Under the pieces are notes generated by a model, which was not told the DNA's origin, searched no databases, and worked only from the letters and a program-made list of their open reading frames with translations. A stretch of 36,635 bases of DNA, taken from NCBI GenBank assembly GCA_001804415.1, contig MHGA01000003.1, forward strand, positions 1 through 36,635. Direction: 5' to 3'. Positions 24,001 through 36,000 of this stretch are shown in pieces. The translations under genes and the position numbers were made by a program. Position 1 is the stretch's first letter, and each line of letters begins with the position of its first letter. Origin of the DNA: Candidatus Aquivivens invisus. Its GTDB lineage: Bacteria > Omnitrophota > Gorgyraeia > Aquiviventales > Aquiviventaceae.

Positions 24001-27000
24001 CATGAACGTCCGGCGGTGTTTCGGGTTTTGGTCGTCGACGATTATGGAGGCATTGCTGACGGCATCAAGCGGTTGCTCGAAATTAGGCATAAGGGGTTAC
24101 AGGTGACGACGGCGTCCAGCGGTCGAAAGGCGATTGCACTGCTTGCCGAAGCCGACCCACCATTTGATCTCGTGATCTCCGACGTTGAGATGCCCGAGAT
24201 CGATGGGATTGCCCTGGTGCAGCACATTCACAAGCATCTGCCCCGTGTCCGCGTGGTATTGAATAGTGGGTTGGCTTCATGGCAGGTCGAGCAGAAGTTG
24301 AAGACGGCTAAATTGGACCCCCAAGCAGTGCCAGTCTTTGACAAAGGAGTAAGCGGTGGCCTCGACAACTTGATCAGGCAGCTAATGTCCAGGCAAACTG
24401 CAGCCGAGGTCCCGCCCGCACCAGCATCCACACTCCGCACTCCGCATTCGGAAGCGGCGGAGCCGCTGATCGGGCATGGTGGGTTCACGGTTGAGGAGTT
24501 GAAGCTGGCGGACGTGGAGTCGTGGTCGTCGTCGGAGGCGATGGGCAAGACGATCGCCGATCTGAAGCAGACCCTGCACGATCGCGCGCCGGACGGAGCG
24601 CTGAAAGCCGCGATGCTCACCGCCCTCAATGAAATCCAAGAGGGCCGCGGCGATTGGACGATCGGTATGACTCCCTCCCGCTTTGACCACCCGACGCGCT
24701 ACTACCTCGGCTTTGGTTTTCTGAAGAGAGTCGCCCTCGCCAAAGAGTTCTTCACGCCCAGCCACCCGTTATTCGCCCATCGCGAGGAGGCGTTCTTCCA
24801 CGAGCTCTACCACGCGCTTAACGAGAACCCCAATGCGACCGAGCTCGAAGGGGATCCCCTGATCCACCATGCGGCCCTCCTTTTCCAGGCGGTCCTGTTT
24901 TGGGATTTGACGCCGGAAGAGCATGAGACGGTCTGGGGGCTTCCAACCGATCAGCTCGAGCACCATCCCAAGAACGCCCTCGGCCAGGCGATTCGCGATT
25001 GGAAAACCGGGCAACGTGCCGCGCGCAGCGGATCGGTCACTGAGCGGGCGGAGTGGCGCCAGGCGGCGCAAGAAACCGTCGATCGCTATGTGGCGTTGCG
25101 GCATTGGCTCCTGGGATCGAATGGATGGCAGGCGCTGCCAACCGAGTTGACGGACGTCGGGGTCACCGAGATGCCGAGTGTCGATGACATGGTCAAGAAA
25201 CTCAAGGCAGGAGCCGAGAAGTGGCGCGAGCAGCGTCCGGTAGAGGATTCCGGCTTGGTGGCCCTGACGGACGACATCCCCAACGTCGCGCCGCTCGCGA
25301 AACGGATCAATCGGACTGACTCGGATCCGCAGGCGATCCGTCAGGAGCTCGTGCGACTGCTGACCCAACGTCATGCAGCCGACCTGCCGGCTGATGTTCG
25401 AGATAACTTTGTGCGGCTCGTGACAGCGGCCGTTGCCGCATTACCGCCATCGGTCGATCCATCGATGCCAGCCATCCACAGTTCGACGACGGTGCGCGAG
25501 CCGCTGATCGGGGATGAGGAGACGGCGCTGATCGGGCGCGGGTTCACCCGGGCGGAGCTGGAGCAGATGCCGGTGAAACCAACCCCGCGAGCCTACAAAA
25601 CCCTGCAGGACCTTGCCGGTGTCCTGGCCACATGGCAGACGCCTCCGGAGGGTTTCAGCCAGACGGCACAGATCGAGTGGGCACGGACGATGAAGGATCT
25701 CCAGGCGACGCTCGCCGTGTTCCTGAGTGATCCTGATGGCCGGAGCCTCACCTGGGGCGAAACCGACTCATCCTATCTGCAGTCGGCGCTGTGGTTCCTC
25801 GGGTTCGGCACGCCGCGCCCTCGGTGGGCCCTCGGAGACGTGTTCTTCGATCCCGCCGATCCACTGGCCTCAGAGCGTCTGCAGGCGGCGTTCCATGAGC
25901 TCGTCCAGGCGGCCGGGGGTCAGTTGACCCGGCGCTGGGAAGCGTCTGCCCGGATGACGGTGCACGAATGGGCGATCCGCATGGCGGCCGTGATCTTCTG
26001 GAAATTGTCGCCAGCCGAGGTCGAGCGGATGACCTTGAAGGAGCTGGAGAAGCACGACAGCAACGTGCTGGGCAAGATGATTCGGGACTGGCTGAAGGCC
26101 AAGGAAACGGCCAGGCGCGAGCTGAAGGGTCCGGAGTTCACGGCGCAACGGATCGGCGCCTTCAGACGATGGTGGGAGGGACGGGGGGAGCGCCGCCCGG
26201 AGCACATGGCGGATTGGCAGCGGATGAATGCCATCATGGGGGTGCTGGTGAAGAAAGTCGGTGAAGCCCCGTTCGGCCTGGCCTTGGATGATCTGCTCGA
26301 GCCCTGCCTGGCGGCGCTGGAGGCCCAGGGATTGTCCGTGGGGCCGACGTCGGTCCGTGAGCTGTTGGACCGACTGGCCGGCCTTGGAGCGCTGTCTCAG
26401 CAAGCCGGGTTATACCGGCTCGCACTTCCTGAGCCGGTGGTCGCCGTGAAATTCAAGGCGGTGTGGCACATCACGGGCAAAATCCGCCAGGCGCTTGCGG
26501 CACTCAACGCTCGTCAGCCGAAGGCAGAAGCACACGTTGAGGAGCTGCTCGTCGGTTATGCGAACGCGACACGCCAGTGGCTGGATGACACGCGGGAGAG
26601 CCGCTGGCCGGTGCTGCATGCGATCAGCGTGCTCGACGCCACGGAGCAGGCAGGGCTGCTTGAAGCCATGAAGCGCCTGGAGGCTCGGAACGGAGCGTTG
26701 CGCGCGATGCCGCTCTTCGAAGACATTCACCTTATGCTGGAGCCGCCGCCGGATGGCTGGTTGAGACACCAGGCGCCGCAGCTCGTCGGCCGCACGATCT
26801 ACTACCTCGCGGCGGAGTGCTGGGGACAGGTCGCCGGCGGCCTGGGCCACGTCGGGCGCGCGGGCACGACCGCGGTGCGGCGGCTGATCGGCCATGACGC
26901 CCGCCTGCGGACCGTGGAGCCGTACTATCCGTTTATGGCCGGGCCCGACGGCGAAGCGGCGATCGACTACACCCAGCCGCCGATTGGGATCAAGGACTTC

Positions 27001-30000
27001 CGCCAGATCATGAGCTACACGGTGCGCGTGGGTGAGAACGAGGTGCCGGTGCGGGTCTTCACCGGCAGAAAAGAGCTCGCAGACGGCACCCAGATCGACA
27101 CGTACTTCATCGGAGATGGCAACTCCGATCAAGCCTCGCGCTATGCCCGGAGGCTGTACCAGTACAACCAGGATGGCACATCAAGCGTGGCGGAGTTCGG
27201 GGTGTTTTTCTCGGCGGCGGCTGATGAGCTGCTTCGACGGCTGGATGCGCAGGATCGTGAGCAATTCGGCCCGGCCTGGAAATCGTCGGTGCGATGGTCC
27301 AACGACGGGCAGCTTGGCCTCGTCCCGTTGCTGAAGCTCATGCATCCTGCGGCGCAGGCCGATGCGGAGGAAGCGATCGACGCCTTCTGGGGCCACACGG
27401 TCTACAACCGAATCGACGGCGATCCGGCACGGGACGTGATTCGGTTGGGCCACGTACCGCCGGCTTGGCAGCCGGTCTTCCACCGCTATCACGAGGCCGA
27501 CGCGAGCAGCGCCGGATTGCGCAGCGCAGAAGGGAGAGTCTACGTCAGCGCCGCGCACCGCGAGGTGATGAGCCGGTTGGATCCGAACCTGCCGTCCGTC
27601 GCCATCGCGAACGGGGATGTGCGGGAAGAGTCGGCCGCCGTGTTCCGAAACATCTTGCGTGAGCAGCATGGACCTGGCGTCGATGTCGAGCGTCCGACCG
27701 CTGAGCAGGTGGCCGGCGAGAAAGTGGAGGCCAGGCATCGGTTGGCCCGGCGGCTTGCGGCCCGCGGCGTGACGATCGACCCGCGGCGTCCACTTGTCAT
27801 GACGTCCGTTCGGCTGGTGCCGGAGAAAGCAGGCCGCCCGACCAAGGACCATCCCCAAGGGCCCTTCAGTGACGATAATATCTGGGTCTACCTCCGGGCC
27901 GGCGCGACGGTGTTGTTCGACGGCAACATTCAGCGCGGCAGCACGACGAGCGTGGAGATGGGTCAGGAGCTCTCCCGGTTCGAGAGCGAGATCCGCGAGA
28001 CGATGCAGCGCATCGACCAGCTCATTGACGTCGTGCGCACCCACGGCGCGGCGGGAGACGTCTTCCAGGACGTGCAAGCGCGCCAAGCGCTCATCAAAGC
28101 CTTCGAGCGGCTGGGCATTCCGAAGGCGCCGACGAGCCATGGCATCCTCCGAGCGTACCGTTGGGGGACGCAGGACGTTCCGCTCCTCGTGCACATGGAC
28201 CTTGGAACCGCCTCTGGAACGGAACAGGTGTTGGACGCCATCACACCGGGCGAGAGGTCGATCGGTGCGCTCCTGGGCACGGCCTCGCTGGAAGGCGACC
28301 GGAGTCGGCGCCGCGTTCGCGTGGTGGATGCCGTGACAGGAACGGTCTATGCAGAACCGACCATTGAAGACATGGTGACAGGCGGCATGTCGATTGGGGT
28401 GCCACTGACCGGGCATCTCCAAGTCCTCCGGTTTGAGCTGGTGACGGAGGAGGTGACCGCGCCTGAGGGGAGCGCTGAGCAGCGAGTGGCTTCGGGGCTG
28501 GATGCGCTGCGCCCTGGGCAGTTCATCTTCCGCAGCGGTGTGGGGCCTGAAGAGAAGGCGGAGGCGTTGGCGGCCGCCGACATGGTGGTGCTCGGGTCCC
28601 ATCAGGATACCGAGGCCTCTGGTGCCAGCGAAGTCAACGGGCCGGTCAACGCCGCAGTCATTGTCGCGCCGCCCTATCCTGAAGGGACGCTGCAAGCGCA
28701 GGGGGTGGTGCTGGATCGCACCAAGCCGGGTTCAGGCAACATCCTCATCCCGGCCGATCACACCTCCAACGCGTATCGCGAGGCGATCCTCTGGGCGATC
28801 GAGCAGGCCAAGACCGGCAGGCTGGCGCCGTACCAGGCGGTGTCGGTTCCGCTGAGCCGCGTCTTCACCGCGGAGCTCGCCGGCGCGGAGTCCCTGAGGT
28901 ACTTCAACAGCCTCGTGGAGCAGCGCTCGGCCGAGCGGCCTCTGGATCGGCTGGAGCGCTGGCGGCAACAAAACCAGGTGGAGGCTCAACACTTCCGCAA
29001 CCCACGCGCGCGCTTGGAGCTGGTCCACGCGCTGGATCGGTCTCAGGAGTGGATGCGCCTGGACACGCAGCACCAGACGATTCACGTGCACCGCGAGACA
29101 ATCACCAACGGGACCGTCCGTGTGGTGGCGGCGGACTTGCGAGAAGATCAAACCGAGGGGAAAGAATGGGATCGTCTCCCGGCCGGTGAGGCGTCGATCG
29201 GCGCCCTCTTGGGCCCGGCGGCGCTGGCGGGCGACCGAAGGCAGCGCCGCGCTCGCGCAGTGGATGAACGTCATCCGGACCAGATCTACTGGGAGCACAG
29301 CGTTGAGGAACTGGTCCGCGACGGGGTGGGCATCGGGGTGCCGCACGACGGCCACCTGCAGGCGTTTCGGATTGAGCTCGTGGGCCCTGAAGTCGGCGAG
29401 GCCTCGCCGGTCGCGTCGGCGCCAGCCACAACACCCGCGGTGTCGCCCGTGACCTCAGGAAGCGCTGCAGGAGCGGAGACGGCCGGCGTGACCGGGGTCG
29501 TCAAGGCGGTTGCCTCGGCCGTCTCGCTGCTCCTTGCGCCGCTTGTCCTCGTCGCCTGGCTGTGCCTGGCTGCCCTAAGCCAGGCCCGCGCGGACGTGCC
29601 GCCGGTTCCGGTTGACCGTCCGGTGCCGGTCGAGTTCTCGCCCGAGGCCCCACGAGCGCCGCCGCGCGCCGACTCGAAGCGGTTCAGCCGGCTGCCCATC
29701 TCAACCAGTGGCCAAGTGGCCAAGTGGCCAAGTGGCCAGGACAATGCGTTTGGGACGCACGCTGAACGCGCCACGCCGGCGGCGAATGAACGCTCGCCGG
29801 ATCAGCCAACCCCTGTGGCCTCCGTGCCACCCGCAAACGATTCGCGCACCCGCGGATCGTTTGTTGGTATTCGGGGACTGTCGGATGGACCTTCTCGCAG
29901 GCCCGACACCGTGTCGTCTGCGAGCGACACCGGTGTTGCGGCGGGGTTGGTTGAGCCAATTGGTGGGGTGCTCGGCGGGGGTGGGGCGGGAATCGGTCCG

Positions 30001-33000
30001 GCGGCGCTGGTTTCAGCAGAGGGGTTGGTCGTGACGGTCGTCATCCTCCTGCTCTCGGCGATGCGGGCGGCCCGGAACGAAAAACTGTATGCGGCGATTC
30101 TCGCGCAGTTCCACGGCCGCGAGGTCACACGGTTGGAGCAGTGGACGCTCGTCCGTCAACACCTCACCGACGGTGGGCTCACGGGACTCGTCGACCGCCT
30201 GGACCACTTGCGCTATTTCCGCATGGGCGGCGGCTTGCTCGAAGAGTCCAACCCGACGGTCATCATCGAGGAGATCGGCCGCCTTCCCTTATCCGAATCT
30301 GAGCGAGCCCTCATCCGCCTCGCCTTCCTGACGCCGCACGAAGGCGGTGGGCCGCCCATCCGGACCCCCCACCACAGCGGTTTCCAGGGCCGGCGAGCGC
30401 CTCCATCGGCGGCGGAGCGGGCGATCCGGGCTGCGCGGGGTCAATTGTTGACGCACATGTCTCCGGAACAAGACCCGTTTGTGCAGATGATGGCGCCGAA
30501 GGCGATCGAAGACGTGTTGAGAGGGCTGGCTAAAGGAGCCGATGCCCAAGGCCTGAATGCGGCCGTGACGACGATTGACAACATGCTGGGTCTTCCGAGC
30601 AGTGAGCTGCAAACCTCACGCGAGATCGTGGAGCAACTCGTCACACAGCTCCACACGCCTGCCGGTCCGCCGGCCGTACCCGCCGTTGAAGCAGCCCCTC
30701 CGCAAGCTCCCGCAGCCAATCGTCCTGACCTCGCCACGACGGCCCCCATCACCGCTCACCTCCAGCTTCTCATTGAGAAGATCCAGGCGCTCAATGCCAA
30801 TCACCCGGCTGCCACCGCGTTGTCCGCGGTCAACGCACATGGGCAGCCGGTGTCCCGGACGGTCCGGGCCGTCTGGGCGATTGCGCATCAGTACCGGTTG
30901 TTTGAGCCGCCATCATTGTCCTCGATTCTCAAAGCGCTTCTCGCGCTCGCTCCCCTCACCCTCTACGGCAACGTCCCGGTTGATTGGCGCGCGTGGCGGC
31001 CGGTTCAGCAGTGGGACGCCACGACAGAGGTGACCCAGATCACTCACATCGCCAACCCCCGGTTCGTGGCGAGGTTGGGAGCGGATGGACGCTACCACCT
31101 CGGGTGGAGGAACCTCATCACCGAAGCCTGCTATCAGCTGTTGGCTCCAACACTCACCAGGACGATGCTGCGCTTCACGCCGCCATTAGCCAAGGATCGA
31201 ACGCCCACGCTGCACGGGCACGTCGTAGAGGATGAAGCAGCGTTTCTCCAGGTCATCCCGAAGATGTTCGCGACACCACCCGCGTCGTTGCGCATGACGG
31301 TGGTGCCTGCCGAGGCTGACCGCAGCTTGGCCAACGGCAGGACCGACGTCGACTGGATTGCGTTCATCACCGCGCAGCCTCCTCCGCGGCGACGTGGTGA
31401 GGACCCGGCTGAGCGCGAGGTGGAGCAGGCGCGCCGGCAGGTCGGGAACGAATTCGTCGACCAGGCGCTGGAGCTGAAGGTGGCGCTGCGTGAAGTGCCC
31501 ATCGTGGCTCACATGATCCGCGATCTCGGGTTGGACAAGGTCCGTCATCTTCTTGCGGGAGACTTCACGCTGACGACCGAGGGAACGCGGGAGTGGACGC
31601 GGCGGCTCCTGCCGGCCGTGATGCCGTTGCTCCTCCCGCTGGCCGCCATCGGCGGGACGGTGAACGGCGGTTCGCCGGGCTCGTGGCCGGCGCTCGCGGC
31701 GCGGTTGAGCGGGCCCATGGTGGGTGATGTGGACTTCGTGGTCGCGCTCGTGTTGCTGGGGCTCTTGGCCGTCATCGCATGGGCCGGGCTTCCTCATGGG
31801 GTGCGCGATGCCGCAGACTGGGGCCGTCGGCGACGCGAACGGCTCCCCCGCGCGCTCGCCGCGATCGCTGGCTTCGTGGCGGTGTTCTACGCAGGGATGC
31901 TCAACGCGACAGCGCAGTCCGGCCATTGGAGGGTGGCGCTCATGATCGCCGCGATTATTGGTGCCCTCGCGTTCAGTACCGGGGTTGTATGGAAGGTGCT
32001 CACGTCCGACCTGCACCGGCACGGCGCCTCACCTGTCCGCCTGAAGGCACTCCTGCCGTGGCTGCTGGGTGGCGCGTTGGCTGGAGGACTGGTCTGGCGG
32101 GCCTACCAACAGCAGCAACAGGACGCGACGCCTCCTCGGCACACCGCGCCGATACCGATCCTTGCCGTGACGCTACCAGCGCTCATGCGGAGGAAGACGG
32201 ATTCGGAGGAGGCGCCATCGCGGATGGATCACCTCGCCCCGCCGCCGATCGCGCCGCGGCATGATCCCACGGGCAAGGCGGATGTCCTGAAGACACTTGC
32301 CCAACAAGAGGTCGCACGCCTGCAGGCTACGAAACAGTTGCTGCCCGCCGTGGAGGAGGCGCTGTGGCGGGAGGGTGAGCCGGCGGTCATCGAGGCTCGC
32401 GCCCTGGGGGTGGACTGGGCTGATGTGCCGACCGTCGCTCGCGTGCTGCGCGAGCGCGGAAGCGAGTGGACGCGCAGGCTCATTGAGGCCGGCCGGTATA
32501 CCGCGTCGGTCCCTGGCGTGTGGCTGCCGATCTCGTCTGCGGATCATGATGCGCTGCTGGCCGAGCTGCAACGGGCGCGGCCTGGGCAGCCGGTGCAGGC
32601 GTTTCGGAAGGAGGTCTACAGGAGACATCCGGAATGGCGCGGGTTCTTCCCGGTCCTTGAGGCGTGGGTTGGGGGAGCGACGGCGCTGACCCGCGACGAC
32701 CTCGACGAATGGCAGGAACTGCTGGAGCGGTCCCGGCGCGCTCATGCGTTCAGGGCGCGTGCCGGCGTGCGCCCATTCGGCGTGCAGGTGAGCGTGAAGC
32801 CGTTTGTGTTCGGCCAGCCGGCGCGCGCCGAGACGCTCGTCATGCGGCTGCAGCCTGATGTCGACGAGGCGGCGTTGATCCGTCAGGAACAGGCCGAGGC
32901 GGTGCTGCAACAGGGCCATCATCCCGGAGCGCTGGCGTTTGCGTACCTCCTCCTGGATGGCGATGCGCTGATCGTCACGACCCTGCAAAGCGATCTCTTT

Positions 33001-36000
33001 CGGCCGCTGGATGGGGTACCGCCATTACCCAAGACGCTCGCCCGTCGCTACAATGTCTGGCCCGACGTGCTCTTGACCGCCATCGAAGACTACGCCCGTC
33101 ATCTCGGCCTCCGGCGCGTGCAGATCGTCTCTGCCGATGATCAGCTACGCCATGCACAGAGATTTTCGGCCATCCAGGCCGACCGCCTCTACAGGTCGGT
33201 TCCGGAACGGCACGGCTACAAGGAGTACCCCGTTGAGCCGGAACGGCGTGACGGGATGGTGGTCACCGCGGTGGAGGAAGCCGTGTTGCCGACGGCCCGT
33301 GCGCCCGGCGGCTCGCTGGCCCGACCGCTCCACCGCACCTCGAGCATCCTGTTCATCGAACGGCCCGAGGGGCCGGTGGGTGGCGAGGCGCCGGCGGTGG
33401 GCGTCGTGGAGAAAGACGCCGGTGCGTCGGCGTCGTCATCTCCGAGCCCCTCGCCCAGCGCGTATGAGCATCTGCAAGGTATATTCCGCGAGGTCACCAA
33501 CAACCTGTGGCGACAACACAAGACGCCGGAGGCACGGGACCTCCTGATCTCCGAGCATGGGGATCAGCCGCTCGTGCTCTTCTTGCAGGAAGGCCGTGCG
33601 ACCTTCCTCGGCAAGGAGAATCGGCGGAAGGAGGCGATTGAGTACCTGCGGACGACCGCCCTCCCGAAGGCCGAGGAACTGCTCCAGCGAGCTTCGCAAG
33701 GTCAGCTGTCCGAGCTGGGTGATGCGCAAAGCGCAGTGGCCGTCATTCAGGAACTTCAGGCGCATCTGCTCGTTCGTCTTGCCGAGTTGTTGGCAGCGGA
33801 GGCGACAACAGAGTCGCCGGGCGCGGTCGGGATCGTCGATCAGGCGGCGTTCGACGAAGCGGTGAGCGTGTTGTCCAACCTCCCGCCGCCGTCTGAACGA
33901 CTGCGCCAACCGCCCCATGATGCGGGACGCCGGCGGACGTTCTCGTATGAGATTGCGGCGGCTCGCCTGGCTGGCCTCTATCAGCATCCGCGCGTAGGAC
34001 GGCTTGACGACGCCCTCGCGGTCTTGAGTCCTGACGAGGGGCGGCACGTTCATGAGCGTCTGTTGCTTCGTCGCCTCAACAAGAACCCCGAGGCGCCCGC
34101 GGTGATTTGTCCGGCGATTCAGCTGCAGTTCGCGCGCGTGCTGGCGCAAAAAGCTGAGGCGGAGACGGAGCCGGCTGTGAAGGTCCGATGGCTTGAGCGC
34201 GCGCACGCGCGCCTGCAGGGGCTGGATCGTCGACGACCGGAGGAGGGGAGTGTGGTGGACCGGGTGAACGAGGCGCTCAGCCGCCTGCGGCCAAGCCAGA
34301 CGCTATCCGCCTCCGAGGCGCAACAGGCCGCAGCCGCCGCCGCGCCATCACTGGCGGCCGAGCCGCCCGTTGCGGAACCCGCCGGCACTGAAGCCGTACT
34401 CCCGCCGGTCGCGGCGCCACCCGCCGGGACGCCGAAACCGGAATGGGTCGTCCGCGTGGAGCGATGGAACGGCCCTCCACCCCAATTTCCTGGGGTGCGA
34501 TTCCGTGTCATGGTCAGCGACTCATTGCCCAGAGTCCGGAAGGTGAGCATCACCGTGCGGCGTCCCAAAGCGGATTCGACGGAGCCGATGCTCGTGGTCA
34601 TTGCGAGAACGCCGGATGCCGGATGGTCGCCGTTCTCCCGGACGGTTCGCGGGAGAAGGTTCCCGCGGGATCTGCCTGACGATGTGGTCGAGGCGCTGAT
34701 GCGTCTTGCACGGGAACAATCGGCGGCGCCGGCTGCGGAGGCTGTCGAATACGAGGGAACAGCGACGCTTCCGGATGCGGTGACGCGTCGGATCGGCGAA
34801 GCGGTCCGCGGCGCTCAGCGGATGGGGCAAGACGCGCTGCGCGATGGCGATCCTCAGCAGATGAGACAGGCCGAGCAGCAGTTCCGTCAGACGCTCGAGG
34901 CCACCCACGACAGCATGGTGGCGGTTGGCGTGTGCTTAGCCTTTGCGGCGTTTTATCGCGACTGGGGAAGGGACGACGCCGCACGGCTCGATGATGGCAT
35001 TACCCTGTTGCGCCAAGATGCGCAGCGTCTCCTTGAGGGATTGGAGCAACAGGCTCGAGAGCAACGTCTCGCTCCCGGCGAAGCCGAGATCCTGCGAACC
35101 TTGTGGTTCCAGGTGACGCGCGCCCAGGCCGCGCTGTTGGGGGACCGGTTCTTCGCACAACGGTCTCACCGCGACTTTAACGAGGCCATCCACCTCCTTC
35201 AAGGGCTCCTGCCCGACCCCTCTGCGGCGTTGCTGCTAACCCGTATCGCTCGCTGGCACCGGGCGTACGGTCTCGGGATCGGCACGCTGAGTGCCGATCA
35301 TGGGCAGACGCTGCGTCCCGAGTACGCCGGCAATCGGAACCTGCGCGTGTCTTTGGCCTGGCTGCTCCGTGATAGTTCCGCTGAGTTCCGCCGGCAACTG
35401 CCCTTGGCGAGCGCTCATCTCAGCCTGCCGGATGACCCGGCCACACTCGATCCGGACCTTGAAGCCATCCCGGATGCCCTGCGGCTGTTCCAATCGATCC
35501 GTGAGCGACTCCATGACCGGGACCTCCAGCACGTCAGATGGCATCAAGTGCGCGACGGCCGCGAGTTGGCTGGCCTCGGCGCCAGGCATTTTCAGGAGGG
35601 GCGCCAAGAGGAAGGTCGCGCCGCGTTTACGCAGGCCATCCGTCTCCTGCAGGACGCGGCACGGCTCGCTCGCGACGAGGACCTCGCGCTGCGAACCTCC
35701 CTCGAGTTAGGGGAGACCTGGCTTGCCTGGTTCCGCGTTGATCCATCCCATCGAGCGGAGTGTCGCCGGCAGATCCACGGGTTGTTGGATGGCGAGATCG
35801 CCCAGCGACTCGGTCGCCTCGACGCGCGCGCGACCGAGCCGGAGTTACAGAAACAGTTCAGGCGGTTTCGGAACCGACGGAATAAGCTGGCGGCTGGACT
35901 GGACCAGCTTCCAGCCGAGACAGCCGACGCTCCAATCCCCGCCCCTCCCCCCGCGGCGTCATCTGGCACCGCGCCCAGCGCGCCGCAACAGCAAACCGGT

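Noticed and set aside
24431-24452. Short repeat cactccgcactccgcattcgg (7-bp unit x2) in a linker
   Set aside because: Only two perfect units; too short to support as a repeat element or contingency locus on its own.
27181-28695. 504-aa minus-strand ORF (also 17287-18672, 18697-19899, 22621-23925, 2992-4164, 14899-15852)
   Set aside because: All checked share the codon register of frame +1, so they open simply because the giant gene rarely uses TTA, CTA and TCA. Products are Arg/His/Pro-rich with no recognisable domains, while the sense frame encodes known folds there.
32101-32130. Poly-Gln run (YQQQQQD)
   Set aside because: Five Gln with mixed CAA/CAG codons; no expandable repeat.
1080-35741. 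Scattered + strand ORFs of 60-160 aa in frames 2 and 3
   Set aside because: All lie inside the continuous frame-1 gene and have Arg/Ser/Pro-rich composition typical of out-of-frame reading in GC-rich DNA.
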